Below the pieces are notes generated by a model, which was given only the letters and a program-made list of their open reading frames with translations, was not told the DNA's origin and made no database searches. Positions 54,150-63,868 of a stretch of 64,000 nt of DNA are shown in pieces. The stretch covers positions 1 through 64,000 of the forward strand of contig NZ_VUKC01000006.1 of assembly GCF_009193135.1 (NCBI RefSeq). Reading direction: 5' to 3'. How positions within the stretch are numbered: position 1 is the first letter of the stretch; each line of letters opens with the position of its first letter. The position numbers and the translations under genes were made by a program. The stretch comes from Georgenia satyanarayanai (GTDB lineage: Bacteria; Actinomycetota; Actinomycetes; Actinomycetales; Actinomycetaceae).

Positions 54150-54316
54150 GACAGCCGACTTACCGCCCACAGTCGAGTTCTCGCCGACAGCCGACTTACC
54201 GCCCACAGTCGAGTTCTCACCGACAGCCGACTTACCGCCCACAGTCGAGTTCTCACCGACAGCCGACTTACCGCCCACAGTCGAGTTCTCACCGACAGCC
54301 GAGCTGTCGGCGACGG
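54150..54316. repeat. 18-bp tandem repeat block C, nine units in alternating pairs
   Basis: Nine 18-base units alternate in two types: GACAGCCGACTTACCGCC and CACAGTCGAGTTCTCACC. The array is therefore four copies of a 36-base composite plus one final unit, GACAGCCGAGCTGTCGGC, that is self-complementary (CCGACAGC around CGA). Except for one base the four composites are identical, so they expanded recently. The array ends at the base before the rarA stop codon triplet. Confidence 0.93.
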
Positions 54317-55654
54317 TCAGCCGCTGCCGAGTATGTCGCGGATGCGCTCGAGCCGGGTGGCGATGTCCCGCTCCAGTCCGCGGGGGCGCGGCTCGTAGTA
54401 CCGGCGCCCGACCAGCTCGTCGGGCAGGTACTGCTGGGAGGCGATCGCGTGCGGGACGTCGTGGGCGTAGACGTACTCGGTGCCGTGGCCGAGCTTCTTC
54501 GCCCCTGCGTAGTGCGAGTCGCGCAGGTGCGGCGGCACCGGCCCAGCCTTCCCAGCTCGAACATCGGCAATGGCCTCGCCGATTGCCCGGTAGGAGGCGT
54601 TGGACTTGGGCGCCGTCGCGACGTGGACCACGGCCTGCGCCAGGACGAGGCCACCCTCGGGCATGCCGATGAAGGCTACGGCCTCGGCGGCGGCGACGGC
54701 GGTGTGGAGCGCGGTCGGGTCGGCCATGCCGACCTCCTCGGACGCGGCGATGACGATGCGCCGGGCGATGAACCGGGGGTCCTCGCCCGCGACGATCATT
54801 CGGGCGAGGTAGTGGAGCGCAGCGTCGACGTCGGAACCGCGCATCGACTTGATGAACGCGCTCGTGACGTCGTAGTGCTGGTCGCCGTCGCGGTCGTAGC
54901 GCACGGCCGCGACGTCGATGGCGCGCTCCATCGTCGGCAGGTCGATGTCGCCGTCGTCGTCCGCGGCACCGGCGGCGGCCTCGAGGATCGTCAGCGCCTT
55001 GCGGGCGTCGGCCCCGGCGAGGCGCACGAGGTGATCGAGCGCGTCGTCGGCCAGCTCGTACCGGCCGTTCAGGCCGCGCTCGTCCTCCAGCGCTCTGGCG
55101 ACGAGGGCGCGGATGTCCTGCTCCTCCAGCGGCTGGAGGGTGAGGAGGAGGGACCGGGAGAGAAGCGGGGAGATGACCGAGAAGCTCGGGTTCTCCGTCG
55201 TCGCCGCTACGAGGGTGACCCAACCGTTCTCGACGGAGGGCAGGAGCGCGTCCTGCTGCGTCTTGGAGAAGCGGTGGACCTCGTCGATGAACAGGACAGT
55301 CTCCCCGCCGGTGCTCACGAGCCGGCGTCGGGCGTCCTCGACGACCTGCCGGACGTCCTTGACGCCGGCCGTCACCGCGGAGAGCTCGACGAAGCGGCGC
55401 CCGGAGGCGTGGGCGACGAGGTAGGCCAGCGTCGTCTTCCCCGTCCCCGGCGGCCCCCAGAGGATGACCGAGGACGCCCGCGAGCTCCCGCCCGGCTCGA
55501 CGAGCCGCCGCAGCGGCGCGCCCGGCTTCAGGAGGTGCTCCTGGCCGACGACCTCGGCGAGCGAGGCGGGACGCATCCGCACGGCGAGCGGCGCGTCCGG
55601 ACGGGCGGCGGGGGTGCCGGCGTCGTCGGCGCCCACGGAGTCGAAGAGGTCCAC
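54317..55654 (-). CDS. rarA: Replication-associated recombination protein A (RarA/MgsA)
   Basis: RarA is a AAA+ ATPase related to clamp loaders and acts at stalled replication forks. The 445-residue product has Walker [16 protein letters not shown] (about 66-80), Walker [21 protein letters not shown], sensor 1 [18 protein letters not shown], and the C-terminal tetramerisation domain ([26 protein letters not shown]). ATG 55654. It is bracketed by repeat block C at its stop and block D 36 bases before its start. Confidence 0.96.
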   Translation of the reverse strand: MDLFDSVGADDAGTPAARPDAPLAVRMRPASLAEVVGQEHLLKPGAPLRRLVEPGGSSRASSVILWGPPGTGKTTLAYLVAHASGRRFVELSAVTAGVKDVRQVVEDARRRLVSTGGETVLFIDEVHRFSKTQQDALLPSVENGWVTLVAATTENPSFSVISPLLSRSLLLTLQPLEEQDIRALVARALEDERGLNGRYELADDALDHLVRLAGADARKALTILEAAAGAADDDGDIDLPTMERAIDVAAVRYDRDGDQHYDVTSAFIKSMRGSDVDAALHYLARMIVAGEDPRFIARRIVIAASEEVGMADPTALHTAVAAAEAVAFIGMPEGGLVLAQAVVHVATAPKSNASYRAIGEAIADVRAGKAGPVPPHLRDSHYAGAKKLGHGTEYVYAHDVPHAIASQQYLPDELVGRRYYEPRPRGLERDIATRLERIRDILGSG

Positions 55655-55690
55655 GACCGGAGCCTACGTCGGGCTGCCGGGTGGGGGCGC

Positions 55691-55820
55691 CGACGGTAAG
55701 TAGGCTGTCGGCGACAACTCGGCTGTCGGCGACAACTCGGCTGTCGGCGACAACTCGGCTGTCGGCGACAACTCGGCTGTCGGCGACAACTCGGCTGTCG
55801 GCGACAACTCGGCTGTCGGC
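55691..55820. repeat. 18-bp tandem repeat block D, six perfect units plus one degenerate
   Basis: Six identical copies of CGGCGACAACTCGGCTGT (55709-55816) follow one degenerate unit (55691-55708), and a truncated CGGC follows. It is the cleanest array of the family. It lies between thrE (stop 55840, minus) and rarA (start 55654, minus), so it sits both behind a stop and in front of a gene. Confidence 0.95.
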
Positions 55821-55839
55821 AGGGAGGGGGCGGCGGCGG

Positions 55840-57306
55840 TCAGATGCGGGCGCCGCGGGCGCGGCTGCGCACCCGGCGCTCCCAGCGGTCCATCTCCGAC
55901 CGCAGCGGGGAGGCGAGGAACTCCCCCAGCGTGACCCCCGCCGCCAGCGCGAGGCCCACTGAGAGCGCCCGGATCGCGAGCTGGCCTCCACCGATGACGT
56001 CACCGCCCTCGATGAAGTCGAACATCGCGGCGTAGATCGACAGGCCGGGCAGCATCGGGGTGACCCCGCACACCGACACGACGAGGCTGGGCAGGCGCCC
56101 CCGGTCCCCGATGACGCCGGCGAGCAGGCCGACGAGGAGGGCGGCGAAGAAGGCGGCTCCCGCCGGCCCCAGCCACAGGGCGTCGACGGCGTAGTAGACG
56201 CCGGCCGCGACCGCGCCGACGAGCGAGATCAGCCAGATGTTGGACGCCCGCGTGTAGGACGCCACGGCCCAGGAGCCGGCGATGACGCCGCCGCAGACGA
56301 TCTGGACGAGGCCCGGCGGCGCGTTGCCGAAGACGTCACCGATGTACAGCGGCACGCCCAGCCGCCGTCCGAGGTCGAGCACGAACCCGATGCCCACGAC
56401 GAGACCGACCGTGTAGAGCGCCACCTCGAAGGACTTGGCGGCCGCGGTGAGCGGGTAGCCCGAGATCGCGTCCTCGGCGGCGCCGACGAGCTGCATCCCG
56501 GCGAGCAGCACGACCATGCCCGAGGCGACGACGAGCGACGGCGGCAGCACTGCCCGGTCCCAGCCGAAGGTGTCCTGGCCCCACAGCAGCGCGATCGCCA
56601 CGAGTGTGGCGATGCCCGCGCCCATGGCCTGCTGGAACAGGTATGGCAGGCCCCAGCGGCGCAGCACCCGCAGCGCCCGGTCGATGAGCGCCGTCGTGCC
56701 GGCGGCCACGACGGCGACCTGCCACCCACCCCCGAGCAGCCCCGCCACCCCGGCCGCCATGACGCCCAGCGCGAGCGTGACGACCCAGCGGCGGTAGGGG
56801 TGCGGCGAGTCGAGGACCTCCTCGAGGCGCGCGTGGGCACGCTCGAGCGGGAGCCGGCCCGCGGCCGCCGCGTCGACCATGGCGAAGAGGTCGGCCAGAC
56901 GGCTGTAGTCGGAGGTGCGGACGTTGATGACCCGCATCTTGGTGATCGGGTCGTCGTCGCGGTCGATGGACGCCGAGATCGAGATGAAGGTGATGTCGAC
57001 GTGGCAGTTCGTCACTCCGTAGGCGGCGGCCAGCCGGAGCAGCGCCGCGGTGACGTCGGCGACGGGGGCACCGGTCGCGATCATCGCCTCCCCGACCCGC
57101 AGGACGAGGTCGAGGACCGAGCGCTCGGTCTCCGCGGCGAGGTCGGACTGCCGACGGCGCGCGGACAAGGCGAGCGTGGGCGGGCCGCTCCCGGCCACCA
57201 CCCGGCGCGCGCGTTCCCGCAGGATCGACTCGCGGCGGACGTGTCCCGCGGCGCGCGGCGGGCCGTGGGACACGGTGTCGGGTTCGGGAGTCGTCGCCAC
57301 GACCAC
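55840..57306 (-). CDS. thrE: Threonine/serine exporter, ThrE-like
   Basis: ThrE-type proteins export threonine and serine in actinobacteria. The 488-residue product joins an N-terminal cytoplasmic ThrE domain (LRVGEAMIATGAPVADVTAA, about 68-90, plus the ATG-like NCHVDITFISISASIDRDD) to ten membrane helices in two ThrE-type halves. The first 55 residues are a charged tail. Start ATG 57306; it diverges from the MMPL gene with 79 bases between. Confidence 0.9.
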   Translation of the reverse strand: MVVATTPEPDTVSHGPPRAAGHVRRESILRERARRVVAGSGPPTLALSARRRQSDLAAETERSVLDLVLRVGEAMIATGAPVADVTAALLRLAAAYGVTNCHVDITFISISASIDRDDDPITKMRVINVRTSDYSRLADLFAMVDAAAAGRLPLERAHARLEEVLDSPHPYRRWVVTLALGVMAAGVAGLLGGGWQVAVVAAGTTALIDRALRVLRRWGLPYLFQQAMGAGIATLVAIALLWGQDTFGWDRAVLPPSLVVASGMVVLLAGMQLVGAAEDAISGYPLTAAAKSFEVALYTVGLVVGIGFVLDLGRRLGVPLYIGDVFGNAPPGLVQIVCGGVIAGSWAVASYTRASNIWLISLVGAVAAGVYYAVDALWLGPAGAAFFAALLVGLLAGVIGDRGRLPSLVVSVCGVTPMLPGLSIYAAMFDFIEGGDVIGGGQLAIRALSVGLALAAGVTLGEFLASPLRSEMDRWERRVRSRARGARI

Positions 57307-57385
57307 GACGCTACGTCACCGTCGCGCCCCGCGACGAGCGTCGACGACCCGCTGTGACGGCGTCCACGGTGAGAGACTGACCGCC

Positions 57386-59647
57386 GTGTTCGATGCACTC
57401 GCCCGCGGCGTCATCCGTCGCCCCCGAACGACGCTCGCCGTGTGGGCGGTCCTCGTCGTGTCCTGCCTCGCGCTGGCCCTCGGAGCGGTCGGCGACGGCC
57501 TCTTCCCGAGCCTCCACTCCGGGGAGCCGAGGGTGCCCGGGGCGGAGAGCCAGGAGGGACGCGACATCCTCGTGTCCTCCGCGGTGGGCGGTGAGGAGGT
57601 GACGCTGCTCGTCCAGGGCACCGACCTCGCCGACCCCGACGTCACCGCCGGCCTCGCCACGGCGCTCATCCCGGTGCGCCAGGACGTCGAGGGCCTCGAC
57701 GGCGTCGCCAGCGTCATCGACCCCTTCCTCGCCCCGGAGGGGCCGCAGGACCCGCTCGTCGCCTCCCTCGTCTCCACGTCGGGTGACGGGTTCCTCCTCA
57801 TCGCCGAGCTCGAACCGGGGCTCGACGACGTCGGTGCGGTCCGCACCGCCGTCGAGGAACGCCTCGAGGAGGTCCCCGCCGAGCTCGCCGAGGTGGCACC
57901 GGACGCGAACGGCATCGTCTCGAGCACGGAGCGGGTGGTCTCGGCCATCACCGAGCGGGTGGAGGCCGACCTCGCCCGGGGCGAGGTCATCGCGCTGCCG
58001 CTGTCCCTCCTCGTCATGGTCGTCGTCTTCGGCGGTTTCCTCGCCGCGAGCATGCCGCTCGTCGGTGCGCTCGCCTCCATCGCCGGCGGGCTCGGCGTGC
58101 TCCTCGGCTTCGCCCAGGTCATCGAGCTCGACGCCGTCGTCGTCAACGTCGTCACGGTGCTCGGGCTGGGCCTGTCGATCGACTACGGCCTCCTCATCGT
58201 CTCCCGCTACCGCGAGGAGGCAGCCGGCCTCGTCGCCTCGACCGCGAGCACCGGCCTGCCGCTACGGCGCCGCCGGCGCCGCACGCACGGGCGGGCCGTC
58301 GTCGAGGAGGCCGTGCGCCGCACCGTGCGCACCGCCGGCCGCACCGTCACCTTCTCCGCCGTGACCATCGCGGTCGCGATCAGCGCCCTCATGCTCCTGT
58401 CGCCGGACATCCTGCGCTCGCTCGGCGCCGCCGGGGTGTCCGTCGTCGTCATCGCCCTCGCGACGGCGCTCGCGCTCGTGCCCGCTCTTCTCGTCCTGCT
58501 CGGAGGACGGCTGCAGCGTCCCTCGGTCCTGTCTCGCGTGCCCGCCTTCGACCGGCTGCTCGGGCGCCTCGGTGACGTCGCCCCGGAGGACGGGGTCTTC
58601 TCGCGCCTCGCCCGTGTCGTCCACCGCCGCCCCTGGTGGGTCATCGTCGGCACGGTCGCCGTCCTCGGGCTGCTGGCCTCCCCGGTCCTGGGGCTCCAGC
58701 TGCGCAACTCGACGACCGACCTCATCCCCGCCAGCTCCGACCAGCGCGAGTTCATCACCGTCCTTGGCGAGGACTACCCGGCCGCGACGACCCCGCCCGT
58801 CCTCGTCGTCGCCGAGACGGACGTCGCCACCGCGCAGGCCTGGGCGCAGGACGTCGCCGCGCTCCCCGACGTCACGGGCGTGGGTGAGGTGACGCCGACG
58901 GAGTCCGGCGAGCACGTCGTCCTCGGTGTCGACATCGCGTCCACCGACGCCGGCGGTGAGGTCGCGACCGACGTGGTCCACGCGGTGCGCGACCTCGACC
59001 CCGGGTTCCCCACGTGGGTCGTGGGCCAGGCCGCCAACCAGATCGACTTCCTCGGGGCCGTCGCCGACGGTCTGCCGCTGGCCGGCGGCCTCGTCCTGCT
59101 CGCCGTCGGCGTGCTCCTGTTCCTCATGACCGGCTCGGTGCTGATCCCGGTCAAGGCAGTCCTCGTCAACGCGCTCGGGCTCGCCGCGGCACTCGGCGTG
59201 ACGACGTGGGTCTTCCAGGAGGGGCACCTGTCAGGCCTCCTCGGCTTCACGCCGATCGGCGGCCTGGAGACCTACGTCGTGGTCGTCGTCGTCGCCTTCG
59301 GCTTCGGCCTGGCGATGGACTACGAGGTGTTCCTCCTCGCCCGCATCAAGGAGTACTGGGACGCCGGGCACGACAACGACGCCGCCGTCGAGCACGGCCT
59401 GCAGCGCTCGGGCCGGATCATCACCTCAGCGGCGCTCATCATCACCCTCGTGTTCCTCGGCTTCGTCGCCGGGGAGCTCATGGTCATCAAGCAGGTGGGT
59501 CTCGCGCTGGCGGTCACCGTGCTCGTCGACGCGACCCTCGTGCGCATGCTCCTCGTGCCCGCGACGATGACCGTCCTCGGCAGGTGGAACTGGTGGGCCC
59601 CGGCGCCGCTGCGCCGCCTCCACGAGCGCATCGGGATCACCCACTGA
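57386..59647 (+). CDS. MMPL family (RND) transporter
   Basis: A 753-residue RND-superfamily membrane protein of the MMPL type, which moves lipids or other hydrophobic compounds using the proton gradient. It has about 12 membrane helices in two halves, each preceded by an extracytoplasmic domain. The proton-relay motifs GLGLSIDYGLLIVSRYREE (about 255-275) and GFGLAMDYEVFLLARIKEYW in the second half are intact. GTG 57386 is chosen at the first conserved residues VFDALARGVIRRP. Cargo unknown; alone in a divergent slot with thrE. Confidence 0.93.
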   Translation: MFDALARGVIRRPRTTLAVWAVLVVSCLALALGAVGDGLFPSLHSGEPRVPGAESQEGRDILVSSAVGGEEVTLLVQGTDLADPDVTAGLATALIPVRQDVEGLDGVASVIDPFLAPEGPQDPLVASLVSTSGDGFLLIAELEPGLDDVGAVRTAVEERLEEVPAELAEVAPDANGIVSSTERVVSAITERVEADLARGEVIALPLSLLVMVVVFGGFLAASMPLVGALASIAGGLGVLLGFAQVIELDAVVVNVVTVLGLGLSIDYGLLIVSRYREEAAGLVASTASTGLPLRRRRRRTHGRAVVEEAVRRTVRTAGRTVTFSAVTIAVAISALMLLSPDILRSLGAAGVSVVVIALATALALVPALLVLLGGRLQRPSVLSRVPAFDRLLGRLGDVAPEDGVFSRLARVVHRRPWWVIVGTVAVLGLLASPVLGLQLRNSTTDLIPASSDQREFITVLGEDYPAATTPPVLVVAETDVATAQAWAQDVAALPDVTGVGEVTPTESGEHVVLGVDIASTDAGGEVATDVVHAVRDLDPGFPTWVVGQAANQIDFLGAVADGLPLAGGLVLLAVGVLLFLMTGSVLIPVKAVLVNALGLAAALGVTTWVFQEGHLSGLLGFTPIGGLETYVVVVVVAFGFGLAMDYEVFLLARIKEYWDAGHDNDAAVEHGLQRSGRIITSAALIITLVFLGFVAGELMVIKQVGLALAVTVLVDATLVRMLLVPATMTVLGRWNWWAPAPLRRLHERIGITH

Positions 59648-59688
59648 CCGGTGTGTCCCCCGTGGACGGCCAGCGCGAGGGCGAGGCC

Positions 59689-59733
59689 TGGGTGTGGACT
59701 TGTCGACCTCTGGGGTTCACACGTCCACACCCA
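59689..59733. repeat. Inverted repeat between the MMPL and GNAT genes
   Basis: TGGGTGTGGAC (59689-59699) and GTCCACACCCA (59723-59733) are perfectly complementary over 11 bases around a 23-base centre that contains TGTCGAC. It lies between convergent genes and could be a terminator, but the long centre and clean arms also resemble a small dispersed repeat. Confidence 0.6.
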
Positions 59734-59751
59734 AGCCGGAAGCCGTCGGGC

Positions 59752-59775
59752 GCGTCAAGGGTTGAGCCTTGACGC
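59752..59775. terminator. Terminator between the MMPL and GNAT genes
   Basis: GCGTCAAGG (59752-59760) and CCTTGACGC (59767-59775) form a perfect nine-base stem with a GTTGAG loop, just beyond the minus-strand GNAT stop at 59784. AAGCCGGA (59733-59740) also pairs with TCCGGCTT inside the end of the GNAT gene (59791-59798). Confidence 0.75.
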
Positions 59776-59783
59776 AGTGCGAT

Positions 59784-60509
59784 CTAGGCCTCCGGCTTGC
59801 CGACGACGTTCTCGACCTCGTGGCCGACGGCGTAGCCCAGGCGCGTGTAGATGCTCCGGGCGGCGTCGTTGTCGGTCCAGATGCCGTAGTGGACGAGCGG
59901 GTGCTCCCCGAGCGCCCAGCGGGTGACACCGGCCATCATCGCGCTACCGACGCCGCGGCGGCGCCAGCTCGTGTCGGTGCCCAGCCCGGACAGGTGGACG
60001 GGCCCGCCGGGGGGCGCGTTGACGGCGACGACGCCGCGCAGCACACCGGCGTCGTCGCGGTACCCCCACCACGTGAGGTCGGGGTCGGCGGGGTCGGCGC
60101 TCGTGTCCGGGTTGGCGCGCGACAGGCAGGCGCGCACCTCCTCGGCGGCGTCAGGCCCTGTCACCGGGCCGACGCGCTCCTCCCCCGGCTGGCGCGGGGG
60201 CACGGTGCGCGACCACATCCAGTCCCAGACGGGACCGGCCTCCAGGGCCAGGTGCTCCCGGGCGGCCAGGTCGACGAGGTGCCACGTGCCGCGGGTGAGC
60301 AGGCCGAAGCCGACGGGCGGCACCCCGTCCGTCGCGGCCTGCGCGGCCGCGGCGGCGAGCGGCGCAGGCTCGCCGGCACCGACGAGCTGGAGGCGTTCCC
60401 CGGAGGCACGCCGCACCCGCACGAGGAGGAGCGTGGCGCCGTCGGCGTCCCACGCGGCCTCCTCGTGCCAGCGGTCGGCGTTGGCGCGGAGGAAGAGCGG
60501 GCGCTCCAC
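59784..60509 (-). CDS. GNAT-family N-acetyltransferase
   Basis: A 241-residue protein. The C-terminal half (about 115-235) is a GNAT domain: VVAVNAPPGGPVHLSGLGTD, the acetyl-CoA loop WRRRGVGSAMMAGV and the final NDAARSIYTRLGYAVGHE. The N-terminal 110 residues look like a diverged second GNAT-like or substrate-binding region. Substrate unknown. GTG 60509 lies one base behind the aspS stop, so it is coupled to aspS; a role tied to translation is possible. Confidence 0.87.
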   Translation of the reverse strand: MERPLFLRANADRWHEEAAWDADGATLLLVRVRRASGERLQLVGAGEPAPLAAAAAQAATDGVPPVGFGLLTRGTWHLVDLAAREHLALEAGPVWDWMWSRTVPPRQPGEERVGPVTGPDAAEEVRACLSRANPDTSADPADPDLTWWGYRDDAGVLRGVVAVNAPPGGPVHLSGLGTDTSWRRRGVGSAMMAGVTRWALGEHPLVHYGIWTDNDAARSIYTRLGYAVGHEVENVVGKPEA

Positions 60510-60510
60510 C

Positions 60511-62301
60511 TCAGGAAGCGGTGGGAGCGGCCGGCTCCGCCTTCTTCGGCCTGGCGTCCACCCCGGCCTCGCGGCGCTGCTCGGGGGTGATCGGCGCGGG
60601 CGCCTGGGTGAGCGGGTCGTAGCCGCCGCCGGACTTCGGGAACGCGATGACCTCGCGGATCGAGTCCGACCGGGTGAGCAGGGCGACGATCCGGTCCCAG
60701 CCGAAGGCGATGCCGCCGTGCGGCGGGGCGCCGTAGGCGAAGGCGTCGAGCAGGAAGCCGAACTTCTCGCGCGCCTCCTCCTCGCCGATCCCCATCATCG
60801 CGAAGACTCGCTCCTGGACGTCGCGGCGGTGGATACGGATGGACCCGCCGCCGATCTCGTTGCCGTTGCACACGATGTCGTAGGCGTAGGCCAGGGCGTT
60901 GCCCGGGTCCTCCTCGAAGCGGTCGACCCACTCCGGGGTCGGGGACGTGAACGCGTGGTGGACGGCGGTCCAGGAACCGGAGCCGACCGCGACGTCGTCG
61001 TCCTCGCCCGTGGGCTTGAAGAGCGGCGCGTCGACGACCCAGACGAAGGACCAGGCGTCCTCGTCGATGAGCCCGGTGCGGCGACCGATCTCCAGGCGCG
61101 CGGCGCCGAGGAGGGCGCGGGCCTCGCTCTGCTTGCCGGCGGCGAAGAAGATCGCGTCGCCCGGCTGCGCGCCGGTGGCGGCGGCCAGACCGGCGCGCTC
61201 CTCGTCGGTGATGTTCTTCGCGACCGGCCCGCCGAGGGTGCCGTCCTCACCCACGGTGACGTAGGCGAGTCCCTTGGCGCCGCGCTGCTTGGCCCACTCC
61301 TGCCACGCGTCGAACTGGCGGCGGGGCTGGCTCGCGCCTCCGGGCATGACGACGGCGCCGACGTACGGGGCCTGGAAGACCCGGAACGGCGTCGCGGCGA
61401 AGTACTCGGTGAGCTCGGTGAGCTCCAGGCCGAAGCGCAGGTCGGGCTTGTCGCTGCCGTAGCGGGCCATCGCGTCGGCGAACGTCATCCGCGGGATGGG
61501 GGTCGTGATCTCGTGACCGATGAGCGCCCACAGCTCGCGCAGGACCTCCTCGGCGACACCGATGACGTCCTCCTGGTCGACGAAGCTCATCTCGACGTCG
61601 AGCTGGGTGAACTCCGGCTGGCGGTCGGCACGGAAGTCCTCGTCCCGGTAGCAGCGGGCGATCTGGTAGTAGCGCTCCATGCCGGCGACCATGAGGAGCT
61701 GCTTGAACAGCTGCGGGGACTGCGGCAGGGCGTACCAGGCGCCGGGCGACAGCCGCGCGGGCACGAGGAAGTCGCGGGCACCCTCGGGGGTGGAGCGGGT
61801 GAGGGTGGGGGTCTCGATCTCGACGAAGTTCTGGTCGTCGAGCACGCGGCGGGCGGCCTGGTTCACCTTGGCCCGCAGGCGGAGGGCGTGCGCGGGGTCC
61901 TTGCGGCGCAGGTCGAGGTAGCGGTACCTCAGGCGTGCCTCCTCGCCCACCTGGCCGCCGTCCTCGGCGTGCTCGGAGACCTGGAAGGGCAGCGGGGCGG
62001 CCGCGTTGAGGACGACGACGTCGCTCGCGATCACCTCGATCTCACCGGTCGCCAGGTTGGGGTTGGCGTTGCCCTCGGGCCGCTGGGCGACCTCCCCGGT
62101 GACCTGGATGACGAACTCGGCGCGCAGCTCGTGGGCCACGTCCTCGTCCCGGATGACCACCTGGGCGATGCCCGAGGCGTCTCGCAGGTCGATGAAGGCG
62201 ACCCCGCCGTGGTCACGGCGGCGGTCCACCCACCCGGCGAGGGTGACGGTGGTGGCGATGTCGGCGGAACGCAGCGAACCTGCGTCGCGAGTGCGGAGCA
62301 C
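60511..62301 (-). CDS. aspS: Aspartyl-tRNA synthetase
   Basis: AspS charges tRNA-Asp and, in many actinobacteria that lack AsnRS, also tRNA-Asn. The 596-residue product starts [20 protein letters not shown] after GTG 62301 (RBS AAGGGAAGGA), has the anticodon-binding OB fold, class II motifs ([39 protein letters not shown]) and the GAD insertion. A C-terminal Ala/Pro/Lys tail extends about 25 residues past motif 3. The first eight residues of the longer frame are not used. Confidence 0.96.
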   Translation of the reverse strand: MLRTRDAGSLRSADIATTVTLAGWVDRRRDHGGVAFIDLRDASGIAQVVIRDEDVAHELRAEFVIQVTGEVAQRPEGNANPNLATGEIEVIASDVVVLNAAAPLPFQVSEHAEDGGQVGEEARLRYRYLDLRRKDPAHALRLRAKVNQAARRVLDDQNFVEIETPTLTRSTPEGARDFLVPARLSPGAWYALPQSPQLFKQLLMVAGMERYYQIARCYRDEDFRADRQPEFTQLDVEMSFVDQEDVIGVAEEVLRELWALIGHEITTPIPRMTFADAMARYGSDKPDLRFGLELTELTEYFAATPFRVFQAPYVGAVVMPGGASQPRRQFDAWQEWAKQRGAKGLAYVTVGEDGTLGGPVAKNITDEERAGLAAATGAQPGDAIFFAAGKQSEARALLGAARLEIGRRTGLIDEDAWSFVWVVDAPLFKPTGEDDDVAVGSGSWTAVHHAFTSPTPEWVDRFEEDPGNALAYAYDIVCNGNEIGGGSIRIHRRDVQERVFAMMGIGEEEAREKFGFLLDAFAYGAPPHGGIAFGWDRIVALLTRSDSIREVIAFPKSGGGYDPLTQAPAPITPEQRREAGVDARPKKAEPAAPTAS

Positions 62302-62426
62302 GAGGATCCTTCCCTTGGTCGGGCGCACCGCTAGACGGGCGGGCGCTCGGGCAATCCTAGTTGGCCCGCCGGGCCCGGCGACCACCCGGTTACCGCGGGT
62401 GGCGCCCGAGGCGGAATGATCCGGGT

Positions 62427-63806
62427 ATGACCCGCCCGTCCGCCCGGACGACCGCTCCGCCCGACCTCGTGCGGCTCCTGCTCGTCGCCTCCGTCACCCT
62501 CATCACGCTCGTCGCCTTCGAGAACCTGGCCGCCAGTGCCGCCCTGCCCGCCGTGAGCGAGGAGCTGCGGGGCCTGCGGCTCTACCCGGTCGCGGCCGGT
62601 GCGCCCCTCGCAGCGCAGCTCGTCGCGACGGCGGTGGCCGGCCGGTGGGCCGACGCCCGCGGCCCGCGGCCGGTCCTCCTGCTCGGGCTCGTCCTGTTCC
62701 CCCTCGGCCTCGTGCTCGCGGGCACCGCCCCGACGATGGAGGCCCTCGCCCTCGGGCGGGGCGTGCAGGGGCTGGGCGGCGGGTTCCTCATCGTGCCGCT
62801 GTACGTGCTCGTCGGTGCCATCGTGCCCGCCGCGCGCCAGCCGGGGTTCTTCGCGTGGTTCTCGGCGGCGTGGGTGCTGCCGGCGCTCGGGGGTCCGGCC
62901 CTCACTGGGCTCGTCGTGGACCACGCCTCGTGGCGGTGGGTGTTCCTCGGCGCGGCACTTCTCGTCGCGGCGGCCGCACTCGCCTTCGCCCCGCTCCTGC
63001 GTCACATGCCCGGCCGCGGGACCGCACGCGCGGCCGGCGCCGCCGCGCGCGGCCTCGTCCTCGCCGCCACCGGCGCGGGTGCCGCCGTCGCCGTCCTCCA
63101 GGTGGCCGGCAGCGCCCAGGACGAGTGGTCGCTGCCCGCCGTGGGGGTGGCGCTCGTCGTCCTCGCCCTGTGCCTGCCGCGGCTGCTGCCGGCCGGGACC
63201 GTGCGGCTGCGGGCCGGCGTCCCGGCCGCCGTCGCCTGCCGGGCGCTGCTCAACGCGACGTTCATGACGAGCCAGACGTTCCTGCCGCTCCTCCTCGTGC
63301 GGGAGTACGGGTGGTCGGTGACGGCGGCCGGCTTCGTCGTCGCGGCCTCCTCCCTCACCTGGGCGGTCGGCGCCTTCGTCCAGGGGCGCGTGACGAGCGC
63401 CGCGGGACGGGCGCGGCTCACGTGGGCCGGGCCGCTCGTCCTCGCGCTCGGGACGCTCGTGACGGCGGGCGCGGCGCTCCCGGGCGCGAGCCCGTGGCTG
63501 GCGGTGCCGGGCTCCGCCGTCGCCGGCCTCGGTATCGGGTTCGTCTACCCGGCACTCACCGTGCTCGCGCTCGGGCTGACGCCTGCTGAGCAGCACGGTG
63601 AGGTCAGCGCCTCCCTCCAGGTGGCCGACGCTCTCGGTGCGGCCACTGGCCTGGCGGCGTCGGGGGCGATCGTCCTCGCGCTCATCGACTCGGGCGGGAC
63701 GGTCGCCTACCTCGCCGGCCTGCTCCTGGCCACCGCCGTCGGGCTCCTCGCCACCGCCGCCGGTGCCCGTGCTCCGGGGAAGAGCCCCGCTCTCGGCGCC
63801 AGGTGA
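62427..63806 (+). CDS. Major facilitator superfamily transporter
   Basis: A 459-residue membrane protein with about 12-14 helices. The first half has the MFS loop motif [19 protein letters not shown] (motif A) and [19 protein letters not shown] (motif C-like), as in drug:H+ antiporters of the DHA group. Substrate cannot be predicted. ATG 62427; divergent from aspS with 125 bases between. Repeat block E begins at the base after its stop codon. Confidence 0.88.
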   Translation: MTRPSARTTAPPDLVRLLLVASVTLITLVAFENLAASAALPAVSEELRGLRLYPVAAGAPLAAQLVATAVAGRWADARGPRPVLLLGLVLFPLGLVLAGTAPTMEALALGRGVQGLGGGFLIVPLYVLVGAIVPAARQPGFFAWFSAAWVLPALGGPALTGLVVDHASWRWVFLGAALLVAAAALAFAPLLRHMPGRGTARAAGAAARGLVLAATGAGAAVAVLQVAGSAQDEWSLPAVGVALVVLALCLPRLLPAGTVRLRAGVPAAVACRALLNATFMTSQTFLPLLLVREYGWSVTAAGFVVAASSLTWAVGAFVQGRVTSAAGRARLTWAGPLVLALGTLVTAGAALPGASPWLAVPGSAVAGLGIGFVYPALTVLALGLTPAEQHGEVSASLQVADALGAATGLAASGAIVLALIDSGGTVAYLAGLLLATAVGLLATAAGARAPGKSPALGAR

Positions 63807-63868
63807 GCTGTCGGCAAGTCGGCTGTCGGCGGCAAGTCGGCTGTCGGCGGCAAGTCGGCTGTCGGCGG
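63807..63868. repeat. 18-bp tandem repeat block E, about three units
   Basis: Starting at the base after the MFS stop codon, three units read CGGCAAGTCGGCTGT once (15 bases) and CGGCGGCAAGTCGGCTGT twice, flanked by partial copies. This is the block with the fewest units and a distinct AAG variant. The remaining 63869-64000 contain a TAGGCT -10-like element at 63935-63940 and probably the leader of a gene beyond the window; no coding region can be supported. Confidence 0.88.

Noticed and set aside
54142-54672. Plus-strand frame of PTADLPPTVEFS repeats and similar frames at 55681-55962
   Set aside because: Same cause: tandem repeats translated in an open frame, then antisense to rarA or thrE.
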